DNA of 64,000 bases. Source: Ichthyophis bannanicus (Eukaryota; Chordata; Amphibia; Gymnophiona; Ichthyophiidae). The stretch is taken from positions 898,101,309 to 898,165,308 of the forward strand of contig CM066035.1 of assembly GCA_033557465.1 (NCBI GenBank), read 5' to 3'. The position numbers and the translations under genes were made by a program. Below, piece by piece: positions 1 through 10,384 of the stretch (position 1 is its first letter; the number at the start of each line of letters is the position of its first letter). The notes below the pieces were generated by a model. That model was not told where the DNA came from. It saw nothing but the letters and a program-made list of their open reading frames with translations, and ran no database searches.

Positions 1-560
1 CGTTCTCCAGCTTTGTTTCTGTTGCCAGGCCCGTTTTTTCCAATCATTTTGCCTTCTTCTTTGTTACCAACTTTTGCATTCCAGACACCCATGGCTATCA
101 TTATATCTTGTTTGCATATTCTGTCTGTTTCAGCTTGTACTTGTCCATAGAACTGATCAACATCATCTTCTTCTGTAGCAGTTCTTGGGGCATATACCTG
201 AATAATAGTTGTGTTGATGGGCATTCCCCATAGACAAATAGAAATTAAGCATTCACTGACTGCATTGTATTTCAGTTCTTGCAAGCTTTTTCTTAAATAT
301 AAATGCAACACCATTTCTTCTTTGTCGTTCATGTGATACCATGTGATCATCAGATTTAAAGTGCCCAATGCCAGTCCATTTCAGTTCACTGACATCCAAA
401 AGATAGTTATGCACATTCCATATTGTACTGTCACTTCCAGCTTTCCTTCATTCGTGTTTTATACATTCCATGTCCCAATATATAAGACATGTTTGCAGCC
501 TCGGATTCATTTCAAGTGCAGCTACATCAGCAGTTAGGCGTCCCAAGAGTTTTATTCCAA
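1..560 (-). pseudogene. RTE-type LINE endonuclease fragment
   Basis: Read on the minus strand, this is a degraded apurinic-type endonuclease of an RTE (BovB-like) non-LTR retrotransposon. Visible pieces include SELKWTGIGHF, then RRNGVAFI, then IQVYAPRT and an MGVWNAKVG block near 90, which corresponds to the GDWNAKVG catalytic loop of RTE endonucleases. These lie in several frames with stops, so it is not functional. The reverse transcriptase would lie to the left, outside the window. RTE tails also occur at 27045-27115 and 28992-29406, so this family is well represented here. The clade call rests on motif memory. Confidence 0.7.
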
Positions 561-739
561 CTGCTTCATAAATGTCTGATGCGTCTTAAGCACTTAGCTT
601 GCTCAGTACCTTCTGACCTGGGGGTTTCCAGTACTATATCACAATTTATTTTGTTGTGACTATCCATTGGGTTTATGTGGCAAGATACAGAAGTAGATTG
701 TAGGCCTTTCTTCCATGCAGGTAATGCCAGTGTTGTTGC

Positions 740-1015
740 CATCGTCACAGAAATGTGATCCTCTTAATTTAGTAATCTTTGAACTAAAGTCATCTGTAGT
801 ACCAGAGGATTTGAGAGTGGCCAATGTAATGCCAATTTTTAAAAAGGGTTCCAGAGGTGATCCGGGAAACTACAGGCCAACAAGCTTGACATCTGTACCA
901 GGCAAAATGGTAGAAACCGTCATAAAGAACAAAATTAGTGAACATGTGGAAAGTCATGGCTTAATGGCAGAAAGCCAACATGGGTTTAGCCAAGGAAAGT
1001 CTTGTCACTAATCTA
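740..1015 (+). pseudogene. CR1-like LINE reverse transcriptase, 5' piece
   Basis: The frame encodes RT fingers of a CR1 non-LTR retrotransposon: VVPEDLRVANVMPIFKKG, then a GNYRPTSLTSV block and a QHGFSQGKSC block. This matches the CR1 pattern W-A-NV-P-FKKG, NYRPVSLTS and QHGF-GRSC. The frame stops just after this piece. The continuation of the same RT (FQKAFNTVLHERLL) appears at about 2545, so the DNA between about 1016 and 2530 looks like later insertions and decayed sequence. The copy is dead. Confidence 0.75.
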
Positions 1016-1189
1016 TTATATTTTTTTGAAGGCATGAATAAATATGTAGATAAAGGTGAGCCGACTGATAAAGAGGCACATTTCACAATGGGACATCCAA
1101 GTGCAATCTAGGACTTCAAAGCCAGAACGTCTGAAAAAAAGCAGACACGTGCAAGTTCAGGCATGATTTCGGAAACGTGGACGTGCCCA

Positions 1190-1920
1190 ATATGGACATC
1201 TATATAGATGCCCCCAGGAAAGCATTTCAGAATCCAAAACACCGCTCTTCCACTTCTTCATGGTGCGCATAAATATGATCATATCACTCCACTCTTTCTT
1301 TCCGAACATTGGCTTCCTATCCTTTCATATTCCATACAAGCTCCTCGTACTTATTCATCGTGCCCTCCTCACTGGCACCCCTCCCTTTTTGTCACAACTC
1401 CTCTCTGTCTATGTTCCTTTATGTGCTCTTCGTTCGTCGTCCCAGAGTCTTCTGGCAATTCCTGGCCCTCGTCTGGTCCATACATCTCTTGCACGCTCCT
1501 CCCCCTTGCATGTTGTTGCTCCTACCCTATGGAACTCCTTACCTCCTGCCCTCCACTCTCAACTCTCATTCCTCTGTTTTAAATCACAATTGAAAACTCA
1601 TCTCTTTGCCCTTGCCTTTCCTGCGGCTACCCCCTCATGATTTGCCTCTTTCCTCCGTCCCTTTAGCAGATCCAGTCAATTTGTATCCTTGCATCCTCTA
1701 GTATGTCCGTGTTTCTGTCCTCTTGTGTCCTTTGTTATTTGCACTCATCATTACTTTGTAACCTAAGCCCTCTGTCCCTCTTTCCCATCATCTTCGCGTT
1801 CCTCCCTTCCCATCGTGTGTCATGTCTCGTCTTCCCCCCACCTCGCCATCTTGTTTTATTTTTGCCATTAATTATTGTTAACTGCTTAGTTGCACTGCTA
1901 TAGGTGGTATATCAAGCCAA
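1190..1920 (+). pseudogene. L2-like LINE, C-terminal RT tail and 3' end
   Basis: Two overlapping frames carry the conserved C-terminal region of L2-like reverse transcriptases: DHITPLFLSEHWLPI, then YKLLVLIHRALLTG, then VAPTLWNSLPPALHS and LKTHLFALAFP. A frameshift lies near 1315. The segment ends near 1915 with a tail resembling other L2 3' ends (CTGCTATAGGTGGTATATCAA) but without a good poly-AAATA run. It sits inside the CR1 copy that starts near 740. Confidence 0.72.
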
Positions 1921-1942
1921 CATAAACTGTAAACTATACTGT

Positions 1943-2270
1943 AAGATGTCTAATAGCATAATGGTTAGAGGTTCCCAACGTCGGTCCTCGGAGAACCCCA
2001 GGCCAGTCAGGTTTTCAGAGTACCCACAATGAATATGCATGAGATAGATCTGCATACAATGGAAGCAGTGCATGCAGATCTATCTCATGCATATTCATTG
2101 TGGGTACTCTGCAAACCTGACTGGCCTGGGGTTCCCCGAGGACTGGGATGGGAACCACTGGGTTAGAGTAATGGCTTACAAGCAGACTAGCCAGGGTTCA
2201 AATCCCAGTGTGGACCTTTGTGATCTAGGGCTAGTTACTTAAGTCTCCATCTTCTCTAGATGTTTTAAGG
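1943..2270 (+). repeat. tRNA-derived SINE head, interrupted by a hAT foldback
   Basis: When the foldback at 1971-2160 and one copy of its 8-bp duplication are disregarded, the flanks join into a tRNA-like head. It has an A-box-like TAGCATAATGG before the insertion and a B-box-like GGTTCAAATCC near 2193. The following text (GTGATCTAGGGCTAGTTACTTAA) resembles the tRNA-unrelated part of the better SINE copies at 16445 and 36361. It is a degenerate copy or a related SINE family. Confidence 0.6.
1971..2160. mobile_element. hAT foldback MITE with 8-bp TSD
   Basis: Two arms of about 75 bp (1971-2045 and 2086-2160) are near-perfect inverted repeats around a short spacer. The right end reads GGGAACCACTG, the reverse of the CAGTGGTTCYCA ends seen in many hAT (Charlie-like) elements. 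The left end lacks the first five bases. Perfect GGTTAGAG copies flank it (1963-1970 and 2161-2168), as expected of hAT insertion. It has no coding capacity. A shorter relative is at 6542-6663, with the same GAATATGCATGAGATAGATC core. Confidence 0.85.
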
Positions 2271-2529
2271 TGAAAACAAGCACTTTCCTGATGCTTATTC
2301 ATGCCTAGAAAAGGTATAAATGTGGATGTACCTGTAAGCGTTTCTGAGATTGAACGAGGATGTGTAAGCCCTTTGCTCCTCTGCCACACCGCCTTTCCTA
2401 TTTGGACGTCCCTGCATCTGAGACGTCTGCAAATATCATTTGTGGAATGGCTACAGAGACATATCTGTGATGTCTGTGTCCACATGCATGTCTTCAGACA
2501 TCCAAAACATGACTAAACCTTTTAAAATG

Positions 2530-3600
2530 GCCCTCATAGTGTATCTGAATTTTCAGAAAGCCTTTAACACGGTTCTTCATGAGAGACTCTTGCGGAAATA
2601 AAAAAAAGGTCATGGGATAGGAGGCAGTGTACTACTGTGGATCAGGAACTGATTAAAAGATAGAAAGTAGAGAGTAGGGCTAAATGGCCAATTTTCCCAA
2701 TGGAGAAAGGTGAATAGTGGAGTACCCCAGGGATCTGTGCTTTTTAGCATATTTATAAATGACCTGGAAATGGGAATAACGAGTGAGATTAACAAATTTG
2801 CAGATGACACAAAACTATTTAAAGTTGTTAAAACTCATGAGAATTGTGGAAAATTGCAAGAGGATCTTGATAAATTGGAAGACTGGGCATCCAAATGGCA
2901 GATGAAATTTAATGTGGACAAGTGCAAAGTTCTGCACCTAGGGAAGAACAACCCAAACTATGGTTACACGATGGAAGGTTCCACGTTAGGAATCACACCC
3001 AGGAAAAGGATCTGGGCATCATCGTGGATAGTACTTTGAAAACCTCTGCCCAGTGTGCAGCCAGGGCCAAGAAAGCACATTGAAAAAAGTCAGAGAAGAG
3101 CAACCAAAATGGTAAAGGGGATGGAAGGATATCTCTGTGAGGAAAGGCTTAAAAGACTAGGGGTCTTCAACTTGGAAAAGAGATGGCTGAGGGAAGAAAT
3201 GATAGAAGTCTATAAAATGAATGCCATGGAATGGGTAAACGTAGATCATGCAATGAAGTTACAATGTAGCACCTTTAAGACTAATCGGAGAAAATATTTT
3301 TTTCACTCGGTGCGTAATCAAACTCTGGAATTCATTACCAGTGGATGTAGTAAAAGCAGTTAGTTTAGCTGGACTCAAAACAGGTTTGGACAAGTTCCTG
3401 GAGGAAAAATCCATAAAACATTCTTAAAGAGGACTGGGGAAATCCACTGTTTGCCCTGGGACAAGTAGAATGGAATGTGTAAATCTTTGGGAACCCGACA
3501 AGTACTGGAGATCTGGAAAGGCCACTGTCGGAAACAGGATACTGGGCTTGATGGGCCTTGGTCTGACCCAGTATGGTATATCTTATGTTCGTATGTTCTC
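2530..3600 (+). pseudogene. CR1-like LINE RT, 3' half and 3' end
   Basis: This continues the CR1 copy from 740. Frames show FQKAFNTVLHERLL (RT palm A), VNSGVPQGSVL (motif B), KFADDTKLFK (catalytic FADD near 2795) and WQMKFNVDKCKVLHLG. The C-terminal 'ERVQRRATKM' region follows near 3095, in a shifted frame. A deletion has removed the segment between the last FN-KCK block and that region. The 3' end is clear at 3520-3595: GGAAACAGGATACTGGGCTT and GACCCAGTATGG, the CR1 terminal consensus also seen at 57210-57280. Several stops and frameshifts make it inactive. Confidence 0.8.
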
Positions 3601-4125
3601 CACCACCCATACATTGTCCCATACTGCTGCTGCTGCCCAGATGGGTGATTTGTCTTAGTCTGGCACCTCAGTAGACCTGCTTTTCTTGGGACACCCTGCC
3701 AGTATTTACCAATGGCATAGCTTTCAACATCATAGATGTCCACAAGCCCTTGTGGCACAACAAGCCATAAACCAAATGAGGGGATAAGGGTGTTACCCTT
3801 CTTAATCTCCCATTGTTTATTTCCTTCTCCAAATTGGAATTAGATAAAGATAACAACATATATAATTAACTGGCTGCATTTATATATGTAGGTTTGCAAA
3901 ATGGCTGACATACATATGTAAGTGCCATCACTTACACATGGGTGTTGTGAAATACCAACTTTTACATGTAAGCATTGGCACCTAGACGTGGAAGTTGCCA
4001 AATTTGCCCTATTGGTTTTTCCAATGTACATTTGCAAAATGGCTCCTTCAGCTCCATGTATTAGCACAGACACATGTACTCCCATTCCTCCTTATTTGTA
4101 TTTTAAAAAAGGCTCCATGTTTTGC
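3601..4125. other. No recognised feature
   Basis: No protein motif, TIR or RNA promoter was recognised here. The sequence is AT-rich with short self-similar phrases (TTTGCAAAATGGCT occurs near 3893 and 4030). A stretch of about 50 bp around 3775-3825 resembles 48240-48295, so at least part is repetitive. Confidence 0.4.
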
Positions 4126-4435
4126 CAGTGGCGTACCAAAGACAGGGTTGTGAGTGCGGCCGGCACAAGGTGCACCGTTGCTGTGCCCACGGATGCAGTG
4201 CAGCAAACTTACCATAAGTTTAGCTTGCTACATTGTCTCCTTGGGCCTGCCTGTTCTTCTCTCCCGTCAATGTCTCATGAATCTTCCCCAACCCCCACCG
4301 GGTCCATGCAGGGCCGGATTTACCTTGAGTGAGGCCCTACGCCAACAAAAATTGTGGGCCCCCAGAAAAAATAAAAACGAGATCAACTTACCGAAACAGA
4401 AATGGCAATAGATGTATAGAATTGCCTGACATAAA

Positions 4436-4563
4436 GGGGCTTGTTTACAAAGCCGCGGTAGCGGTTTGCGATCGTAATCGGAGCCGCGGCCCCATTGATT
4501 TCAATGGGGCCGCGGCTGCGATCGCGATCGCGAACCACTACCGTGGCTTTGTAAACAAGCCCC
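4436..4563. repeat. Palindromic MITE, 128 bp
   Basis: The ends GGGGCTTGTTTACAAAGCC and GGCTTTGTAAACAAGCCCC are exact inverted repeats of 19 bp. Complementarity continues through a GC-rich centre around CCCATTGATTTCAATGGGG. The end sequence resembles PIF/Harbinger-type MITE termini. The flanks (ATAAA and AAAGA) allow a 3-bp AAA duplication, but this is not decisive. Confidence 0.65.
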
Positions 4564-4889
4564 AAAGAGGCAATAGGGACAAAATCAGCATCGGAATTCA
4601 AGAAATACATTAAAAAAGACATATTCCAGTTAATAAATTCAAAATAAAAAGTATTTTTCTACCTTCTGTTTGGGCATTTTTTCAGTTGCAATTGCTCCAG
4701 TCACTTTCTTCTGGTTTCTTCGTGTCTTCTGCTAGCTATCCATTTGTCCTTTCTTCTCTTTTAGATGTTTTCCATTCTCTCTCTATTTCTGCTTTAACAT
4801 ACTGATTGTTTCCCTTTTGCTCTTTCCCCCAATTCTTTCCTTATTCCTTTATCATCCATTTAAATTTCACCCTTCCATTCTCAAGCCCC

Positions 4890-5700
4890 TCTTACTCTCC
4901 CAATACCCAGCCCATCATAGACTTTTCTTCCACACAAAATATTTTTTCCCCTCTCCATTCTCATTCCCCATCCATTCTAGTCCTCCCCCAAAATCAGTTC
5001 CCTTATAGTTCTAGACCCACCCAGCATCCACTCCCTTCTAGTCCCATTCTCCCATGCCCCACATCAGCCCATTTCCAGTCCTATTCTAGCTCTTCATCAG
5101 CCCATTTCCAGTGCTAGCCTTCACATCACAGGCCATTTCCAGTCCTAGCCCCCCCCCCATCACAGCCTATTTCCAGTCCTAGCCCCCACCATCACATCCC
5201 ATTTGCAGTCCGAGTCCCCCTGCACCATCACAGCCCATTTGCAGTCCTAGTTCCCCCCCCCACCATCACAGCCCATTTGCAGTCCAAGTTACCCCCCCCC
5301 CCATAGCCCTTTTCCGGTCCAGGTCCCCTCCCCCCATCACAACCCATTTCCAGTCCACCTCCCCCCCCCCCATCGACCTTTTCCGGTCCCGGTCCCCCTC
5401 CCCATCACAACCCAGTTCCAGTCCATGTCCCCCCCCCATAGCCCTTTTACCGTTCAGGTCCCCCCCCCCATCACAGCCCATTTCTTTCCAGTCCAAGTCC
5501 CCCCCCCCCATAGCCCTTTTCCGGTCCAGGTCCCCCCCCCCATCACAACCCATTTCCAGTCCAAGTCCCCCCCCCCATAGCCCTTTTACAGTTCAGGTTC
5601 CCCCCCTCCCATATCACAGCCCATTTCTTTCCAGTCCAAGTCCCCCCCCCCTCGCCCTTTTCTGGTCCAGGTCCCCCCCCAATCACAGCCCATGCAGTCC
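4890..5700. repeat. C-rich tandem array in hAT member 1
   Basis: Units of roughly 30-60 bp repeat phrases such as CATCACAGCCCATTTCCAG followed by runs of 7-11 C. Interspersed variants read CATAGCCCTTTTCCGGTCC. On the minus strand it is strongly G-rich. Open frames across it have glycine-rich repetitive products and are composition artefacts. Confidence 0.8.
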
Positions 5701-5739
5701 TTGGCCCCCCCGACCAGCACCGCGGCTGTCTGAGAGGCT

Positions 5740-6000
5740 TCAGAGGGAGCCGGGTAAGCTCGTGCGAGGCCCCGGCTCCCTCTGTACAGCCGCCAGCGTG
5801 AAGAGCCTTTTCCTTCACACTGGCGGCTGTATCTGTGAAGCCGCGAATGCTGGGAAAGGTTAAAGGGCATTGCCTTTAACCTTTCCCAGCAATCGCTGCT
5901 TTACAGATACAGCCGCCAGCGTGAAGGAAAAGGCTCTTCACGCTGGCGGCTGTACAGAGGGAGCCGGGGCCTCGCGCGGGCTTCCCCGGCTCCCTCTGAA
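5740..6000. repeat. GC-rich palindrome in hAT member 1
   Basis: Arms near 5745-5870 and 5873-6000 are inverted copies. Shared blocks include GAGGGAGCCGGG, TACAGCCGCCAGCGTGAAG and CCTTTAACCTTTCCCAGC. The centre is near 5870. It could form a large hairpin. Equivalent GC-rich inverted repeats occupy the same relative place in member 2 (about 22910-23300) and in the relative at 53135-53355. Confidence 0.75.
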
Positions 6001-6541
6001 GCCCTGCGGTGTGTGGGCCGGCCCCGGGTGGGCCCTTTCCAGCTGTGGGCCCTACGCCATGGCGTACATGGTGTATAGGTAAATCCGGCCCTGGGTCCAT
6101 GGAGTCAACTATATGGTAAGTTTGCTGCACTGCCTCTGTGGGCCTGGTGGGGGGGTTGGGGGAGAATCATGGCACGCAACGCTATGCCATGTCGGGGGCA
6201 CCTGCCCTGAGTGCTGTGGGGGCTAGGAATGCCACCGCATTTTGCAGAACCTTTTCTAAAATACTTCTGGAACTGTGTCTGACAGAACCTTGGCTTCTCT
6301 GTTCTGATCTATGCCTTTATGTGCCGATCCTGTATGAATCAAAGAGGAAGATGACAAGGCTGTGGGTAGGCTTTTATTTGTAATAGATAGATAGACTTTA
6401 AATCACTGTAAATACATAAATACTGTAAGTCCTGAAATGGGCTATTAGTGGAGATGGTGAAGCCAAGGAGTTTGGTAGATTCTGGGTATTCTTGAGACTG
6501 ATATGGAGGAAAGTGGTGAGGAAAGGTTTGAAAGTCTAGGT

Positions 6542-6663
6542 CAGTGGTTCTCAACCCTCCTTGGGGCACACCTAAGCCAGTCGGGTTTTCAGAATTCCCA
6601 CAATGAATATGCATGAGATAGATCTGCATGTACTGCTTTCATTGCATGGGTTGAGAGCCACTG
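6542..6663. mobile_element. hAT MITE, 122 bp
   Basis: It begins CAGTGGTTCTCAACC and ends GGGTTGAGAGCCACTG, inverted hAT termini. The core includes GAATATGCATGAGATAGATC, shared with the foldback at 1971-2160. The flanking 8-mers GTCTAGGT and CTCTAGAT match at most positions and fit the NTCTAGAN target preference of hAT elements. Confidence 0.8.
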
Positions 6664-7540
6664 CTCTAGATAAAAAGACATGGGGGTGGGTAGTTGGTGT
6701 TGCGTTGAACATGGGAATATATATGTTTATCTATCTAAAGTGGATGCACAGCAACTTGGCAGACTGCATAGGTCAATTTGATTTTTTCTACAGTCCTTGA
6801 GACTGTAAGGAGATCAGCACTATTGCTATAAAACAAATTCTGACTACATATAGCACTATATTGAACTACTAAATACAATCAGTTCACTATCACAGGGTAC
6901 ATGTATAATGTTCACACATTTTCTGTTTCTTCACTCACACACACGACACCTTAATGTACATTTCCCAAGCAATACTTTTCCTGCTATGCATAGGACTTCC
7001 AAACACTAAGCAACCATATCCACAATATATATACAAAACATTGTTTAAAAACCTTTCAACAAAATCTCTTGGCCAAATGGCAGCAGGCTCTTCTTCATGG
7101 TCATAGGAAGCTGCATGTGAAATGTAATTGTTCAGTTTGTAAAGTCTCACTCCTATGTTATTTTAGTTTTCAAATTTTGGAGTATCAAAAGCTGAAGATT
7201 TCTCCATTTTACAAGGTACATGAAGCTGCTTTACCCTTTTTAAAAATCTTTTGGGCCCAATGGCTTCCTTCTGGCCTTAAAGTCTTACATCTCCATTGAC
7301 ATATACTTGACCAGGCTGTGGCACTATGCAACATCATTCAAATTAACCAAGATTTATTTTTTCCTTTTTAGCTCTTTCTTTGTTTTAAACTTTTTCTCCC
7401 TTCTTGTGATGTCAGCAGTGTAATGGAACATATCCAATAATGGCTAATAAGGATCACACATATTGGAATAAAGCTGATATTGTACTATGAGCTTCCGAGT
7501 TGGAGAATGGTCTAAAAAAATGCTATGCTGACATTTTACT
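6664..7540. other. No recognised feature
   Basis: AT-rich DNA without a convincing frame, TIR or SINE head. Short frames at 6935-7299 have no recognisable motif. Confidence 0.4.
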
Positions 7541-7767
7541 TACCAGTTAATGTCCTTTCTTTGAGTCCTGCTAGAGCAGTCCAGAGAAGTGGTATGTGTT
7601 CTCCTACCATCAGATAGGTAGAGACAAAGAATCACCATGTTTGATTTCCCTGTTCATTGTAAGTTCAATGTTAGACTGTTCTACATTGTTCAACTTTTGT
7701 TACTTGTGAACCGCGCTGGTGATAAATAGTGCGGTATAGAAACACAATAAAATAAATAAATAAATAA
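7541..7767. repeat. DIRS-end-like fragment with L2/SINE tail
   Basis: At 7569-7592 the text TCCTGCTAGAGCAGTCCAGA resembles the DIRS-associated end near 16240 (CCTGCTAGACCAGTTCAGAC). From about 7650 an L2-type tail follows: TGTTCATTGTAAG, GTGAACCGCGCTGG, GTGCGGTATAGAAA and then (AAATA)n. The tail is shared with SINEs and L2 elements across the window. Confidence 0.55.
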
Positions 7768-7915
7768 AAGCCTAGGTTTCAATGACATCACTTCCATGCC
7801 TCTATTCACCTCAGGTACTAGAGGTCTCTTAAGTATTTGTCCCAAAGCATATGGAAGAACATGGCAAGCCTCACACAACCTCAAATTTAACACCTAAAGT
7901 AAAATAAAATGATAA

Positions 7916-10274
7916 CACTGGTCAACAAATTTTTACAAAAGTCATGTTACTGAAATAAAAATAGTCATTTCTTATCAATTTTTATATGCTGAACACGAAT
8001 ATGACAGTGAAATTACAAAGTTGGCTCTAGTTTCTTTATAATCTACAATAATTAATGTTTACATCACGAAATGCAGGTCAATAGTAAATATAATAGGCCT
8101 TCGGTTAATACCTGTAAAAAAACAAGTCATAGACTACTTCTTAAATTTTTTTGCCTGTCTCTTGTACAGCTGTTCGGGAGCTTCTCTGAGGAGTGTCCAG
8201 CAGTAGTCAGCCAGCATTGCAGTAGACCATTTTCCCTGGTATCTTTGCTCCATCATTGCGATATCCTGGTGAAAACGTTCGCCTTGTTCATCACTAATCA
8301 TATCACAGTTGTCAGGAAAGAAATTGAGAAGGGAATCAAGGAAATGGCTCTTTAGAGACATATTGCAGCCAAGTTTCTGATACTGCATCAGCATGTCTTC
8401 TACTAGTTCCTTCTAGTTTTCTGCCCAAACATTCCCGAGAAAGTTTGCTGACACTAGGCGAAAAGCATTCCATGCTTGTTTCGCATCACCCTGCAGCAAG
8501 TTATTGAACCAGTCATCTTTGAAGAGCTCTCGAATCTGAGGACCCACAAAACCTCCCTCTTTAATCTTTGCTTCGCTGAGTCAAGGGAATTTTTCATGCA
8601 GTTATCGGAAAGCTGGCGAAGTGCGGTCCATGGCTTTCACAAAGTTTTTCATCAAACCTAGTTTGATGTGAAGGGGTGGTAGCAGGATTTTGTGAGCCTC
8701 AACCAGAGCTGGGTGCTGGATATTCTTCTCTCCAACTGTTACATTTTGTCTGCGATTCCATTCCTTCCACAAGTAGTGCCAATCCCTTGCTCGGCTATCC
8801 CACTCACATAAGAAACACATGTATTTTATATATCCCTGCTGCAGTCCCATTAAAAGGGCAATTACCTTCAAGTCACCACAGAGGTGCCAGCTGTACTTGT
8901 TATAGTTAATGGAAGTCAGTAGATGCTTTAAGTTATCATATGTCTCTTTCATGTGGACGGCATGCACTACTGGAATAGATGGAAGACGGTTTCCATTGTT
9001 CAAAAGCACAGCCTTCAGACTCAATTTCGAAGTCTATAAATAGTCTCCAGTCTTGTGGGTCATGAGTGATTTTTAAGGCATTCATGAGGCTTTCAATATC
9101 GGAACAGAATACCAGATTACTTTCCTTTCTGAAGAAAGGCTCCAACTGCTGGTGGCGCTTTCGATATGAAGTAATGTTGACATCTTCTTCTAGAAGATTC
9201 CAGTGTTGGAGTCTTGATCCTAGCAATTCTGCCTTGTTCTTGGATAAGTCCAAATCACAAACCAGGTCATTTAGTTCTTCCTGTGTTATTCTATGTGGAG
9301 TTGATAATGCATCCCAGTGAAAATCTGGGTCACTGCATGCTGACGGACCAAGAGAAGAACAGGTCGGCTCACCCTTGTCCTCATCAGATGAATCAAGAGA
9401 ATATTCTGATGGAGGTTCTGGAATAGGAAGTCCCTCACTATGTGGAACTGGTCTCAATGCAGACGGAATGTTTGGGTAGACTATGCTCGACTTCTTTTGC
9501 TTTGTTATTCCGCTGGAAAGAGGAGGAACCAAGCAGAAGTAACAGTCATTTATGTGGTTGCTTGGCTCTCTCCACACCATGGGGACTGCAAACGGCATTG
9601 ATGGTCTTTTGCAATTCAACCACTGTGAAAGCTGTGTTGTACATGTAGTGCAGCATATATGCAGGACCCAAGGCTTGTCTTGGTCACCAATCTTGCATCC
9701 GAAGTAAAGATGATATGCCTTCTTCAGTTGAGAAGTGATACTTTTCTTCTGGTTGGCAAATGTCACTTCCCCACAAATGTAGCAGAAATTGTCAACGATA
9801 TTAACGCACTTTCGCAGCATTACTGTTCTGTATTGTACCTAAATGGCTAAAATTATATGATTAATAAAAGTTACATGTAACAGTAGCTTAAACTGTCTCA
9901 CACACAGTCTGAAATATTTTAAATGCTCAACCTTTCCGACTGCATATAGTACACTGCTGACGTCAGATGGCTTCAGCAGCCGTCTGGCAGTAGTATTGCA
10001 TTGCATCAGAAAATGAAGCAATCAACTCTGAATGATGTGTGCATGCTGGTATTATGCAATGTGATGCAATATTACATCATTCAAAGCTTATTTGGGATGT
10101 TGTTGATGTCCTACTGGATAAATTTACACAGTGAAATGTCAAAAAAGAACTACATGCAATATCTTCAAAAAGAGAGCCAATAATTTTTTTTTAATGTTAT
10201 ATTCGTGTTCAGCTCACCAAGATACTACAGATTAGGGCCTTTAAAGTCAGTAACAATTTCAGTGTGGACCAGTG
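7916..10274 (-). mobile_element. DNA transposon with uncharacterised transposase, copy 1
   Basis: The ends are CACTGGTC at the left and GACCAGTG at the right. A second exact inverted block, GCTGAACACGAATAT, lies at 7988-8002 and 10199-10213. TAA flanks both ends (7913-7915 and 10275-10277), so a 3-bp duplication is possible. The only gene is a minus-strand frame at about 8134-9820, broken by a frameshift and a stop. A second copy with the same layout is at 28831-31722. I cannot assign a named superfamily. Confidence 0.75.
8134..9820 (-). pseudogene. Uncharacterised DDE-like transposase, copy 1
   Basis: About 562 codons, starting MLRKCVNIVDNFCYICGE. The N-terminal region has CxxC pairs (CYICGE; CCTTC) and then GDQDKPW, PMVWREP and NDCYFC. 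An acidic, proline-rich linker follows (PIPEPPSEYSLDSSDED). The C-terminal half has CGDLKVIALLMGLQQGY, CFLCEWDSR, PPLHIKLGLMKNFVKAM and GERFHQDIAMMEQRYQGKW. A frameshift near 9020 interrupts the LFID block, and an in-frame stop lies near 8600, so it is inactive. The aspartates of LFID and CGDLK and the glutamate before RFHQD could be a DDE triad; this is inference. It aligns end to end with copy 2. I recall similar uncharacterised predicted proteins from arthropods and cnidarians. Confidence 0.65.
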
Positions 10275-10384
10275 TAATTAAGATGAACAAGGCCATATCC
10301 TGAATAAAGGGATCATTTATTGACATCACCAAAATAAATTGAATACAATACTGTGCAGCTAAAAGTACCAACTAAAGTGCAGGG

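Larger units (their letters stand above)
4309..6093. mobile_element. hAT element with minisatellite core, member 1
   Basis: The ends are CAGGGCCGGATTTACC and its reverse, with perfect 8-bp duplications GGTCCATG at 4301-4308 and 6094-6101. The order inside is a terminal region, a 128-bp palindromic MITE (4436-4563), a conserved unique segment (about 4620-4820), a C-rich tandem array (about 4890-5700), a GC-rich palindrome (about 5740-6000) and the right end. The 4620-4820 segment is the reverse complement of 25640-25860 in member 2. The element encodes no transposase, so it is non-autonomous. Confidence 0.85.
4126..6237. mobile_element. Outer hAT-like element interrupted by another hAT
   Basis: The left end reads CAGTGGCGTACC and the right end GGAATGCCACCG, an imperfect inverted match typical of hAT ends. 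Flanking 8-mers are TGTTTTGC and CATTTTGC, a 6/8 match that could be a decayed target duplication. Inside, GCAGTGCAGCAAACTTACCA (4194-4213) is inverted at about 6114-6133. Nested in it is the intact-ended element at 4309-6093. It has no coding capacity. The ends are assigned by eye, so the boundaries are moderately certain. Confidence 0.55.

Noticed and set aside
4890..5700. CRISPR-like array
   Set aside because: Repeat units vary in length and sequence, spacers are not unique, and the context is a eukaryotic hAT element.
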